Origin: Nematopogon swammerdamellus
Lineage: Eukaryota > Arthropoda > Insecta > Lepidoptera > Adelidae
Reading direction: 5' to 3'
Length of the DNA stretch: 64,000 nt
NCBI GenBank assembly: GCA_946902875.1
Contig: OX336342.1
Coordinates: forward strand, 14,997,523 to 15,061,522
Made by a program: the position numbers and the translations under genes. How positions within the stretch are numbered: the first letter of the stretch is position 1; the number at the start of each line of letters is the position of its first letter. Positions 25,197-35,519 of this stretch are shown one piece after another. The notes beneath the pieces are model-generated. The model was not told where the DNA came from. It saw nothing but the letters and a program-made list of their open reading frames with translations, and ran no database searches.

Positions 25197-26628
25197 ACAC
25201 TGATTTTTTTTTTACAAGTTCAGCAACGGCAGGCGAGGACGGAGCTGGTCTATCGTTTAGCTTAAGAATATCGAGTCGGCTGCGCATTTGACGACCAAAC
25301 AGTAAAGCGGCCGGAGAACGTTCTGTTGTAGTGAGTACGGAATTCCTGTATTGAAATAAATATTCTAACAACTTTGACTGAACTTCCTTCTTGTTAGAAT
25401 ATTTTAAAGCTATACTCTTTATCCCCTTTTTAATCGTTTTTACAAAGGATTCTGCCTGCCCATTACTGGACGGATGGTGGGCAGGGATAGTTATAAATGA
25501 TATCGCGTTCAACTTACAGAAGTTTAAAAACTCTCGAGATGTAAAAGACGTTCCATTATCTGTGGCAATTGTATGTGGAACTCCAAACCTAGACATTACT
25601 TCCTGAAGTTTTTCTATGAGCCCACTTGAAGAATAATCAGACATGAGGAAACATTCCACCCACTTTGTGTACGCATCTACTACAATTAGGAAAGACTTAT
25701 TATTAATTGGACCCAGATAATCCAAATGCACTCTATACCACGGATGTGGAGGGAACTCCCAGTTGCGGGGCGGTGCGCTGGGAGGGGCGGGCCGCAGCTG
25801 ATTGCAAACCTCGCATGCTCCTATGTACCGCTCGATATCAGCGTCAATCTGCGGCCACCAAAACCTACTTCTAGCCTCAGCCTTTGTCTTAACGACGCCT
25901 AAATGAGTCCTGTGTAATTCTTTTAGCATTTTATCTCTATAAATAGTTGGTACGACCAACTTGTGACCACGCATTAGGCAGCCCGCTTCACACTCCAACT
26001 GCAGCCTACAATGGAAATATGGTGCTAGACGGTCATTCACGTTCTTTGGTGGCCAGCCGTTTAGCACTTGACTTACTACAGCACTTAGCAATTCATCGGT
26101 GCTGGTTTCACGTCGTATGTCCTCCCGCGTCACCGGCAGATCTCCGTCTGATACAAAATTTATATATGAGGCGCGGTCCTCCAAACAGGAACACCAGTCG
26201 GCCGGACCCCCCTCCCTCATGTTGTGCCTGCCTACGAGTGGAGGCAGGGAAGCACGGGACAGGTAATCAGCTGCATTTTCTGTACCTTTAACATACTCTA
26301 TTTTAAAGTTATACGCTGAAAGGAAAAGTGCATACCTTTGCAGTCGGTTTGCTGTCATTTCAGGAATACCTTTGTTAGGCCCAAAAATGGCTAGAAGTGG
26401 CTTGTGGTCTGTTTTCAAAGTAAACGGGTCCTTGCGGCCATACAAATAGTGATGGAAACGCCTTACTCCAAATATTATAGCCGTCGCTTCCTTTTGCAAC
26501 TGACTATAATTCCTTTCCGCCGTAGTGAGGGATCTTGATGCATACGCTAGCGGTCTCTCCAACCCGCCTTCTATCTGCGATAAAATAGCGCTTACTCCGT
26601 TCGGACCCGCGTCAGTGATGAGCTGCAA
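25186..26628 (-). pseudogene. Gypsy RNase H and integrase, separated from RT by a stop
   Basis: The open frame of 480 codons begins with RNase H (LITDAGPNGVSAILS, YASRSLTTAERNYSQ, TDHKPLL). Integrase follows with an HHCC finger (HRTHLGVVKTK to CEVCNQL), a DYLGP core, ATDNGTSF and the HHPSSNGQAESF catalytic-Glu block. Catalytic residues are retained. It ends in a frameshift at the homopolymer 25204-25213. Confidence 0.93.
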
Positions 26629-26631
26629 TTA

Positions 26632-28083
26632 CAATTGAGGATTAAAATGTGCTAACACTCTCTCCGATGCTAGCTCTAACTTAATTCGGTGGACCGCCTG
26701 CTCGTGCTCCTCGCTCCACTTCCACTTCACGTCTTTACGCAAAAGATTGTTAAGTGGGCTCAATACCGACGATGCATTAGGTACAAAATTTCGGTAATAA
26801 TTCACCATACCAAGAAAAGATTTCAGCTGACTTACATTCCCGGGTGATGTAGCTTGCAACACTGCTTTAACCTTTTCTTTAGATTTATGTAGGCCGTCCT
26901 TATCAATGACATACCCTAAATACGTCACTGACTTTTCCAAAAATAAACATTTTTCGGATTGTAATATGAGACCGGCATCTCTTAATCTATCTAACACTAG
27001 GTGTAAGCGCTTAATGTGTTCTTGTCTATTACGGCCCGTTATGAGGATATCATCTAAAAATACGAGCACACCTTCTAAAATCGTTTCTAAGGTCATCTGG
27101 AAAATTGCTGGTGCAGACGACAGCCCGAACACTAGGCGCGTATACTTAAAAAGTCCCTTATGTGTATTTATGCATGTCAAATTCTGTGACTCGTCTTCTA
27201 ATTCAAGCTGATTGTATGCAGACGACAAATCGAGCTTACTGAATTCTTCCCCGCCGCTCAACCTGGCAAACAGTTCCTCTATCTTAGGTAGTGGGTATTG
27301 ATCTACCTCCAGCTGTTTGTTGATTGACACTGAGTAATCTGCACATAGGCGAATATCGCCATTTGCTTTTCTCTCCAACCCGCTATCTACTTGAAAATGT
27401 ACGTCCACCATACCAGCCAACCTTACTGTTTGAGTCATCGGCCTGCCGTTCAAACACTGAATATTGTAAACTACTAGCTCACCGTCATTGCCGCCAATCC
27501 CGGCAACACATTCATTCTCAACACAATTCAGAGCCTTGCGAGGGCACATTTTCTTCAAATGACCATCCTCCCTGCATAAATTACATTTATAATTTTTGAA
27601 ACGACAGTTGTTAGACGTGTGATTCTTATAACCGCAGACATGGCACTTAACACCGGCATTGGTGCCAAGGGCAACTGGTGCAGATCCTGTTATCTTGCAG
27701 ACGCTCTTCTCCAATACAGTGGCCGATTTTGCACCGAAACGCGCACTCTGTATGCCTTGCGCCTTACTCACGGCTTGTGCTAGCGTCAAGGTTTCGATAC
27801 TCTTCTCGAACAACTTCTCTCGTTCCGGTCCCGGCAACATGCCGAGCACGAACCTGTCGCGCAGAGTCTCATCCAGTTGTGATGTGAATCCGCAGTGCAG
27901 TGCGAGGCCTCTCACTCTCGCCGCCCACTCTGCCATTCCCTCCCCGGCCTCCTGTGCGGCCTGGTAGAAGTTCCATCTGTCGGCGAACCCGCAACGCTTC
28001 GGTTTGAAATGTTCGTCGAGCAGCGATGTCAACCGCACAAAAGTAATGGAGTTGATGCTCTCCGGAAAGGCTAGGTCGCACTT
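26632..28083 (-). pseudogene. Gypsy gag C-terminus, protease stub and reverse transcriptase
   Basis: The ORF continues gag (HFKPKRCGFADRWNFYQ), has two zinc knuckles (CHVCGYKNHTSNNC and CNLCREDGHLKKMC), reaches the protease active-site DSG and then jumps into RT (KANGDIRLCADYS), so most of protease and the RT N-terminus are deleted in frame. RT blocks DLSSAYNQL, FGLSSAPAIFQ and catalytic FLDDILITG are present. It ends at the in-frame TAA. Confidence 0.92.
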
Positions 28084-31000
28084 ACGAAACAGCAATGTCT
28101 CGATTAGACTCTATATATATAAAACCCAAAAATGAGACGTTCGCACGACACAGTCTCGCTAAACGTAAGCAGCAACCAGGCGAGACAGTAGACCAATACA
28201 TTCAAGCGTTAAAATTATTAGCTAAGGAATGTGGATTTAGAGCAGTATCTGCTGAAGAAAATGAGCAAGATTGTGTTCGTGATTCGTGATGCTTTCATCG
28301 CCGGTCTCTCTGCAAGTGCTATGCGCCAAAGACTTTTAGAAAGCACATACATTTCACTTGAAGATGCTCACCGTCAAGCAAGGTCACTAGAGTTTGCTCA
28401 TCTCCATAATTGCTCTTATGAGCCTGAACAACACATGAACACCTCCGCTAACGCAATGAATGCTGCTCCAGTTAAGCCTACTGCCTCCATAAGCGCCGTG
28501 AATAAAGTAACAACTCAGTCAAGAAATTCGTGCTATTTTTGTGGCAACAAACGACATCCCCGTACAAGCTGTCCCGCAGCAAATGTAACATGTCTCTCAT
28601 GTGGGAAGAAAGGACACTTCTCGAAAGTTTGCAGAAGTAAAGGCGAGACTGCAGCCGTAGTCGATGAAGGACAACCAGGAAGTGAGTCTGAGTTTTTGTC
28701 CTGCGTACTCTCAGCCGCCACTGGCTTGGCTGGAACAATGATAGCCACAATACAAATCAATGGCCACACTTCTAAAGCTCTAATAGATTCAGGAAGTACG
28801 AGCAGCTTCATTGATGACAAATTAGTAAAACTACTCGGACTACGTGTTCAAACTAATCCACTAGATAAGGAAGTCAGATTGGCAGCTTCATACTTGAAAT
28901 CGAAGGTGCTCGGAACCTGCAAAGTCAGCATACAACTAAAGGACAATGACTATCAGGCTGAACTGCGCATATTACAAGGCTTATGTTCTGATGTCATCAT
29001 TGGACGAGATATAATGGGACAGCATTCACAAGTCACACTCGACTTCGGCGGACCGAGACCAAGACTTTATTTGTGCGCTTTGCCAGCAGCCAACATAGAG
29101 CCGCAAAAATTGTTTAGGTACCTGACACCAAATTGTAAGCCAATCATCACTAAAAATCGTAAACATTCAGCTGAAGACCTTCAGTTCATCAAAGGAGAGG
29201 TAAACAAACTCTTACAAGATGGAATAATCGAAGAAAGTTTTTCCCCTTGGAGAGCTCAAGTTCTTGTATCTAAAAACGAAAATCATAAAAAGCGCATGTA
29301 CATCGACTACTCCCAAACCATCAACAGGTTCACTCTCCTGGATGCCTATCCACTACCTCCATTGGAAGATGTTGTTGCTGAAGTGGCACGACATAAGATT
29401 TTCAGTAAAATAGATTTAAAGAGCGCCTATCATCAGATACCAATAGCTGAGGACGATAAACCATACACAGCATTTGAGGCATTTGGGAAGTTATACCAGT
29501 TCAATCGAATTCCTTTTGGTGTCACTAATGGAGTGGCCTGCTTCCAGAGAGCAATCAACCACATCATAGATGAAGAAAAACTAAATGGGGTGAACGCTTA
29601 TTTAGATGACATTACAATCTCCGGATCAAATCAATTGGATCCCGACAAAAATCTCGAAGCTTTCATAAATACCATTCATAAATATAATCTTACTATTAAC
29701 AAGGACAAAAGCGAATTTTCTTTGACCGAAATACATCTACTTGGCTACCACATCTGCAATGGTGTTATAAAGCCTGACCCGGAACGTCTGCGCCATCTAA
29801 TGGAACTACCGGCACCCAATGATTCAAGCTCCTTAAAAAGGATTATGGGCATGTTTGCCCATTATGCAAAGTATATTCCAAAATATTCCGAGAAAGTAAG
29901 ACCGCTTGTCGAAACACTACAATTTCCGCTCGGTAATGAAGCCATGAATGCCTTCAAAATAATAAAACAAGATATTGCAACATCAGCTGTCAATGCCATA
30001 GATCCAAAGGCCCCATTCACCGTGGAAACCGATGCCTCTGAGCACACCATAGCAGCCACCCTGTCACAAAATGGCAGACCGGTGGCATTTTTCACTAGAA
30101 CATTATCACAATCCGAACTAAGTCATTCAGCCATTGAAAAGGAGGCATACGCCATTGTGGAGTCCCTGCGCAAGTGGCGACATTTTTTGATGGGAAAACA
30201 ATTTAAACTCATCACGGATCAGCGTTCTGTTAGTTTTATGTTTGATCAAAATCATACTTCCAAAATAAAAAATGAGAAGATATTGAGATGGCGCCTAGAA
30301 TTATCATGCTTCAAATTCGATATCATTTACCGACCTGGCTCACAAAATACCGTTGCCGACACGCTGTCCCGAGTTGCAGCTGTGTCTGATGTAGTACCTC
30401 ACAAAATCAAGGAACTAATAAGTCTTCACGAAACACTCTGCCACCCTGGGGTTACACGCCTCGCTCACTGGGTTCGATCAAAGAACTTACCGTACTCTAT
30501 AGAAGACATTCGAAAGATCACATCAGCGTGCAGTGCATGCTTACAACTGAAACCTGTATTCGGGAAAACATCAGGTACTCTCATCAAAGCAACATCAGCA
30601 TTTGAAAGAATCTCAATCGACTTTAAAGGACCTCTGCCGTCTAATACGAACAATACCTATCTTTTGACAATGATAGATGAATATTCAAGATTTCCATTCG
30701 CTTTCCCATGTTCCGACCTCACAGCACAAACCGTGATAAAACGTTTAACTGAAGTATTTGCTATCTTTGGCCTGCCGAGCTACATACATTCTGATCGAGG
30801 AACAAATTTTTTGTCAGCCGAAGTGAAGCAATTTCTTTCAGAAAGAGGTGTAGCTACAAGCTGTACTACACCGTATAATCCACAAGGCAATGGACAGACC
30901 GAGCGCTACAATGGAATAATATTTAAAGCAATACAACTGGCTCTCAAGACCAAAAATCTAGAAACAAAATACTGGGAACAAGTACTAACTCAAGCTTTGC

Positions 31001-31638
31001 ACTCGATCAGATCATTGCTTTGCACAGCCACCAATGAAACTCCTCATGATAGGATGTTTTTACATCCGCGGAGATCAGCCAATGGACAGTCGGTACCGTC
31101 TTGGCTGCAACCAGGCCCAATCCTTGTAAAGAGGCATGTAAGACAATCGAAATATGATCCTATTGTTGAAGAAGCTGAACTGCTTCATTCAAATCCATTA
31201 TATTCATTAGTCCGATTGAGTAATGGACGAGAACTAACCATGAACAACAGGCACCTGGCACCGGCTACACGAGGAGAGCAAACAGACTTAGATTTTGTGG
31301 AACCAGCATATGAAACCCCAAATGCTAGGACTGATGACGAACAACCTGAACTAGAGCGAACCTGCAGCAGACCGGATATATCAGTTACAAATTCAGAACG
31401 AGATGGCCAACCTTCAACAAGCTTTAAAGAGCCTCCTACCTGCAGTCAACCCACTAATGACAGTTCTGGCCAACCTTTGCGACGATCTAGCAGAGTTTGC
31501 GCCAAACCCAAACGTCTAGATGAATATCTTTAAGGAGGGAAGAATGTGGTAAAAAAACATTATCTGTCTAAAACGTCACTTTAATGTCACTGCATTTTTA
31601 GTTGAATAAAACCTATGAATTAGGTAAAATCTTTCATT
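28084..31638 (+). mobile_element. nested 5'-truncated Gypsy copy inside gag of the host element
   Basis: A 4-bp duplication ACTT (28080-28083 and 31639-31642) brackets a plus-strand Gypsy copy. It has no 5' LTR and no 5' third of gag. At its 3' side a purine tract (AAGGAGGGAAGAA) is followed by about 94 bp of LTR (TGTGGTAAAAA...), ending 28 bp after AATAAA (31605-31610). Starting inside gag and ending at a mRNA-like 3' end suggests insertion of a transcript rather than normal integrase-mediated integration, although no poly-A is seen. Confidence 0.88.
28095..31533 (+). pseudogene. Gypsy gag-pol of the nested copy, nearly intact
   Basis: The gag part (YIKPKNETFARHSLAKRKQQ) is joined out of frame to a 1100-codon ORF (28231-31533) by a duplication of about 7 bp near 28276-28289; the ATG at 28231 is therefore an artefact. 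Domains in ORF residues: two CCHC knuckles (101-134), protease DSGS (186-189), RT with IDYSQTINRF and YLDD (457-460), RNase H (VETDASEHT, about 600), HHCC finger (about 735-770), and integrase core with IDFKGP, HSDRGTNF and NPQGNGQTERYN. A low-complexity tail ends FxxRRSSRVCAKPKRLDEYL-like. Apart from the truncated gag and one frameshift, no stops are seen. The gag/RT style resembles CsRn1-type Gypsy elements (inference). Confidence 0.93.
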
Positions 31639-31642
31639 ACTT

Positions 31643-31822
31643 CACCAGCTTATACGAGTCTTCCGTGAGTGAACTGATCAAGATTGCCTTCCTCTTCTCC
31701 GCCGACTTGTCCGACTCTTCATTAATATCGTTGGCCAGGAACCAATGTCGCAGTCTATCCATAAAGACCGGCCACTCCTGACTGCCACAGTCGAACGAGT
31801 CTAACTTTCCAACCACCGACAT
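31643..31822 (-). pseudogene. Gypsy gag, N-terminal fragment
   Basis: An ATG at 31822-31820 starts a gag N-terminus (SVVGKLDSFDCG, WPVFMDRLRHWF). It is cut after KLVK by the nested element. Frame is compatible with continuation at 28083. Confidence 0.85.
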
Positions 31823-31852
31823 TCTAGGTTTTACGGTTCTTCTCGTCGCCAA

Positions 31853-31959
31853 TGATAAATATGCGGTTGGTGTTTTCCATCTTTATTGACACACAGCAAA
31901 ACAATCAACAAAACACAATCACGTTCCAGTGCGCGCGCACTCTACGAACATACATATTA
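31853..31959 (-). repeat. 5' LTR of the minus-strand Gypsy element
   Basis: 107 bp starting (minus strand) TAATATGTATGTTCG and ending ATTTATCA. The adjacent TTGGCGACGAGAAG is in the primer-binding-site position. The LTR is very short for a Gypsy element. Confidence 0.93.
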
Positions 31960-31964
31960 GATAC

Positions 31965-32260
31965 ATACAACATTGTTATTCTACTTCAGCTCTTCAGCTA
32001 CTTCAGGCTTCAGTACCACTCATTTCAGCATCGTTATCTGATTGTTCCGACTGCTGCTGCTGTTACTGTCATTACCTAAGAGTAAATGAAAGTTATTAGA
32101 ATATTCATACATACATATATAGCGTCACGCCTGTTTCCCGGTGGGGTAGGCAGAGCCAACGGATCACCACGTGCCACGATCCTGACACACCTCTGCCGCC
32201 ACCTTATTAGAATATGTTCATATTATAAACTAACGCACTTATACTAATATTATAATGAGG
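31965..32260. repeat. repeat fragment at 32095-32210 in otherwise plain DNA
   Basis: CATACATACATATATAGCGTC, CGGTGGGGTAGGCAGAG and CACCTCTGCC are typical of a common lepidopteran retroposon tail. Nothing else is recognised here. Confidence 0.5.
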
Positions 32261-32261
32261 T

Positions 32262-32455
32262 CAGCCCTTGGTAGCTCAGTGGTGCGCTCGGTCGACTGTT
32301 GTTAAGGACACCTGGGCGCGGTCAGTACTTAAATGGGTGACCGTGTTTCGGATTCCACGTAAAACTGTAGGTCCCTTCCGTTCTTACCTTACTAGGTGTT
32401 AGGGTTTATCCCGGCCGGGTTGGTACCACCGCACTGAATGAAACGTCGGTCGGCT
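32262..32455 (+). mobile_element. tRNA/5S-like SINE, truncated copy
   Basis: GGTAGCTCAGTGGTGCGCTC, CTGGGCGCGGTCAGTACTTA and ATGGGTGACCG are followed by a 3' half truncated after GAAACGTCGGTCGG. Confidence 0.75.
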
Positions 32456-32559
32456 CGAGTAGACTTCTTGAGGCATGTAGATATTTCCATCTGATTCTGA
32501 TACAATTTCCGGGTTCTTCAATTGTTGCAGGATCGCAGAGGCGTGTTCTTTTTCGCCCA

Positions 32560-32995
32560 CGAAGAACTTATCAACATTGCTGATAATTTCTCGAGAAGTA
32601 AGTCAATAACAAACTTAACAAAAATACAAAAACAAATAACAAACAAAATTAACGCACTCCCTGCCCATCTATTTCCTCCCAAGTACAGCATGGGGTTTTC
32701 AAAAGGGGCGTGAAAAGGCTCCTGTCAGGCCAGCATGGCATTCGCAATCCCCGTGCATCACAGCATGCCCATGGGCATCGTTAGACACCTACTTGTAGGT
32801 GAAACGATGCCACATGTCGCGCTATCAATAAACAAAAAAAAATTAACAATTGAAACAAAGTAACGCAAACTTGTAAACCCGTGCGGGCGTGATAACTCCA
32901 CCTTTGCGCACTCCTTCATTTCTTGTTTCTTGTCGTGTACTGTTCTTCTTTCAATTTGTGTGCAATAAAGAGTTTCTATTCGATTCTATTCTAAA
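32560..32995 (+). repeat. LINE C-terminal/3' tail fragment and AATAAAG tail
   Basis: 32640-32713 reads NALPAHLFPPKYSMGFSKG, the last residues of the LINE ORF seen at 44 kb. The shared tail (CCTGTCAGGCCAGCATGGC) follows to about 32835. 32930-32990 is another 3' end with GTGCAATAAAGAG. Confidence 0.65.
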
Positions 32996-33080
32996 AATAT
33001 GTTCAAATATTTCGTACGAACCAATTATGGCAACACAGAGCTCAGGTTAGCCAACTTGATGGCTAGAGGTAAAGTGACGA

Positions 33081-34112
33081 GACATTATTCGTACAGCGAT
33101 GGCCGGCTCATCATCCCTGTCAACGAGAAACGAAACGTAGTAACAAAAACGACATGACATTAACCCGCCGTTGGTCGCGCCTATTTTTGTAACGTCGTTG
33201 GTCGCGTGCGAGTTAAAAACTCACCTGTAGTTCAAGCCCCATAAAAGTGTAAATTGAAACTATTTGAGTTGTTATTTTTTGTTATGTGATGAATAAAACT
33301 ATGTTTTTTAATTATAATGTACTTTTATTTAATGACACCAAATGAACAACTCAAACTATGAACTTCTTCACAAAAAACTTAAAAAAACTAAAACAAATTG
33401 TATAACATTCATTTCTTTGGAAATAATAACTTAAATAATCATTAAATAAGAGTACTTTATTTTATTTATTGTTCTTCGCGAACTGATTTAGCATAGCAGG
33501 CATGACAGAAGTGCACAGTGTGGTCAAGACATATGTGTATATTGCATGCAAAATAGGTCTTCCTCAATTAGGCTTTCGTATGGCTACGGAACCCTAAAAA
33601 TGATGAAATCAGGCAAGAAATACAATTTAATGCAAAACAACAACAATACACACATATTACTAATTTGAAATACATAATTCAATCAAATGCTTACCCATCG
33701 TGGCATTGTTTTGTAGATCGTGCACCACTGCCCGTACGCAGCGCTTGGTCGCGTATGGAGTTTTTAACTCACCCGCACGTCACGTGCCAATTGATTGCAC
33801 GAGCAAACGGACGACTGGCGCAAATCATTTTAGGTCCAGTCGATAGGCCGTCAGAGTTGCCAGGATTACAATTTTTTTCGGATTTTTAGGCCCGTGACTT
33901 AAATTTTAATAATTCGCGCAGGGTGAGTTTTTACCTCCATGCGCGACCAACGGCGGGTTAAGTTAGGGTAAAATTTATAGAAGATGCTTCGCGTAGCGAC
34001 GCATCTTCTTTAGATTAACCCTGGCTATTTTTTTCACCCATACCACTTTCCTGCTATTTGAGGGATGAAGAGGCTGGCCTTCGCTGTACGAATAATGACT
34101 CGTGTGTATAGT
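33081..34112. mobile_element. inverted-repeat element A, split by a TTAA element
   Basis: CATTATTCGTACAGCGATGG at the left is inverted as CTTCGCTGTACGAATAATG at the right. The interior has GAAACGAAACGTA, ACAAAAACGACATG and a small hairpin GAAGATGC...GCATCTTC, shared with element B (34320-35223). The TTAA element 33164-33957 interrupts it. Confidence 0.7.
33164..33957. mobile_element. piggyBac-like non-autonomous element, 794 bp
   Basis: Flanking TTAA at 33160-33163 and 33958-33961 and perfect 17-bp TIRs CCCGCCGTTGGTCGCGC meet the piggyBac rule (TTAA duplication, CCC start). Internal copies of GTTGGTCGCGT and AGTTAAAAACTCACC form subterminal repeats. It codes for no transposase. Confidence 0.9.
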
Positions 34113-34197
34113 GGATAAATTTCTCTTTGCTTGGGTGTAAGTAGGAACTAGGACGTAATATTCTATTCTCGAATGGATTATCCATTCGAGATATATA

Positions 34198-34260
34198 TAA
34201 TTATAGGGCATCTATTGTATGTATCCATTATGGATACATACAATAGATGCCCTATAATTT
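34198..34260. repeat. perfect hairpin of about 30-bp arms
   Basis: TTATAGGGCATCTATTGTAT and GTATCCAT are followed at once by their inverse. It lies between elements A and B. Confidence 0.85.
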
Positions 34261-34319
34261 AGTTTGCGTGCGACATAAAAATCAGAATAATTCAAAAAAT
34301 ATGCAAGCGGCACATAACA

Positions 34320-35223
34320 GAACAAGGAACGCTTGCGCTGTAGATCAGCTGATTGTAAACGTGAAGTGCCAGAAACGAAACGTAACAAAAACGACATGCA
34401 CCGCCTCAACATTAGGTTAGGGTTAATATAAAGAAGATGCGTTAGCGACGCATCTTCTTTAACCCTTTGGCTCCCGCGCAATGCAATATGCGCACGCCCG
34501 TTGACTCCCAGGCGTTTTCGCCGCGCGCAAAAACGCAAAATTTTGGCGCGCGCGCTCCCGCACAAATTCGAATATCCCGCCTCAATCGAACGATCCATCA
34601 ATAATCTGTTATCTGTAATCTGCGTACTAAAATTGCGCATTTAGTGATACCAAACACTTCAGGATTCACTTATTTAGAAGCACAGACCGATTTTTTAAAC
34701 TCCAGGCAAAACAAAACACACTCGACATTTTTTTCCGATTTTTTCTGACCAAAATTGTATAATTTCCATAGACGAGTCATACCTCTAAATAAAGCTAATA
34801 AGACGTACTCTCGAATACGGGTACACGAAATACGGTACAAGATCTGTGTATTCCAGTGTCTGTGGAAATGTCAGTTGGCTTGGGAGCCTTTTTTTTTTTG
34901 ACATTTTCAAAAAATATTTTCTGTGTGAAGGTGAAGTGTTGCCCCCAGTCTGTTTGATAATAGTTCTAGTACTTTTAACCAAGAAGTGATACCAGTAATC
35001 AGTTCTTTGGTCGAAAATTGGTAGAATTAGTGATGAATTAAATAATGAGCCGCGCGCCGCCGCGCCGCGCCGAACCCCGCGCGGGGTTTTGAGAAGCCGA
35101 CGGACGCGCGCCTAACAAACCCCGCGCGGGGTTTTGAGGAGCCGAAGGGTTAATTAACCCTGGTAATTTTTTTTAACCTCCAAAAAATCACAGCTGATCT
35201 ACAGCGCCATCGTTCCTTTGTTC
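34320..35223. mobile_element. inverted-repeat element B, split by a TTAA element
   Basis: GAACAAGGAACGCTTGCG and CTGTAGATCAGCTG on the left are inverted at the right (CAGCTGATCTACAG, CGTTCCTTTGTTC). The interior shares its hairpin and flanking blocks with element A. The TTAA element 34463-35149 lies inside. Confidence 0.72.
34463..35149. mobile_element. piggyBac-like non-autonomous TTAA element, short copy
   Basis: TTAA at 34459-34462 and 35150-35153, with TIR CCCTTTGGCTCC/CCCTTCGGCTCC. The right end has two GAGGAGCCGA/GAGAAGCCGA units with CCCCGCGCGGGG palindromes. It is the deletion derivative of the family seen at 17885-18915. Confidence 0.9.
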
Positions 35224-35360
35224 TCTCCTTTGCCAGACCCAAAAAATATACTACTACGGGGATAACGGGGATCTATAATCTGTGGATATACAAATCAAAA
35301 TCAAATCAAATGTGAAATGAAAAATACATTATTTCTGTCCGTGATTCGTTATCGTTCGAG

Positions 35361-35519
35361 ATGAAAGCTGACTGTAACGAAGAATTTGAAGAGGATGTTG
35401 TGCAAACAAGCGGCGGTACAGTACGCGGTCGCATGGAAAACACGGATTATGGCCCCAAGTTCTGGATCTTCCATAGAATACCCTATGCTAAGCCACCGCT
35501 GGGACCACTACGTTTTCTG
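35361..35519 (+). CDS. esterase-like gene, exon 1
   Basis: 53 codons from the ATG (MKADCNEEFEEDVV) through IPYAKPPLGPLRFL. The donor is GTGAGA and it ends in phase 0. The acidic start has no hydrophobic signal sequence. Confidence 0.88.

Larger units (their letters stand above)
24505..31959 (-). mobile_element. Ty3/Gypsy LTR retrotransposon, minus strand, split by a nested element
   Basis: Identical 107-bp LTRs (24505-24611 and 31853-31959) are flanked by a 5-bp target duplication GATAC (24500-24504, 31960-31964). Reading right to left: LTR, PBS-like TTGGCGACGAG, gag start, nested insertion, rest of gag with CCHC knuckles, a sliver of protease, RT, RNase H, integrase, LTR. It is non-functional. 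Besides the insertion it has an in-frame deletion fusing protease to RT near 27375, a TAA between RT and RNase H (26629-26631), a frameshift in the 10-nt homopolymer at 25204-25213, and a TAG at 24999-25001. Enzymes would have to come from intact relatives. Confidence 0.95.
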
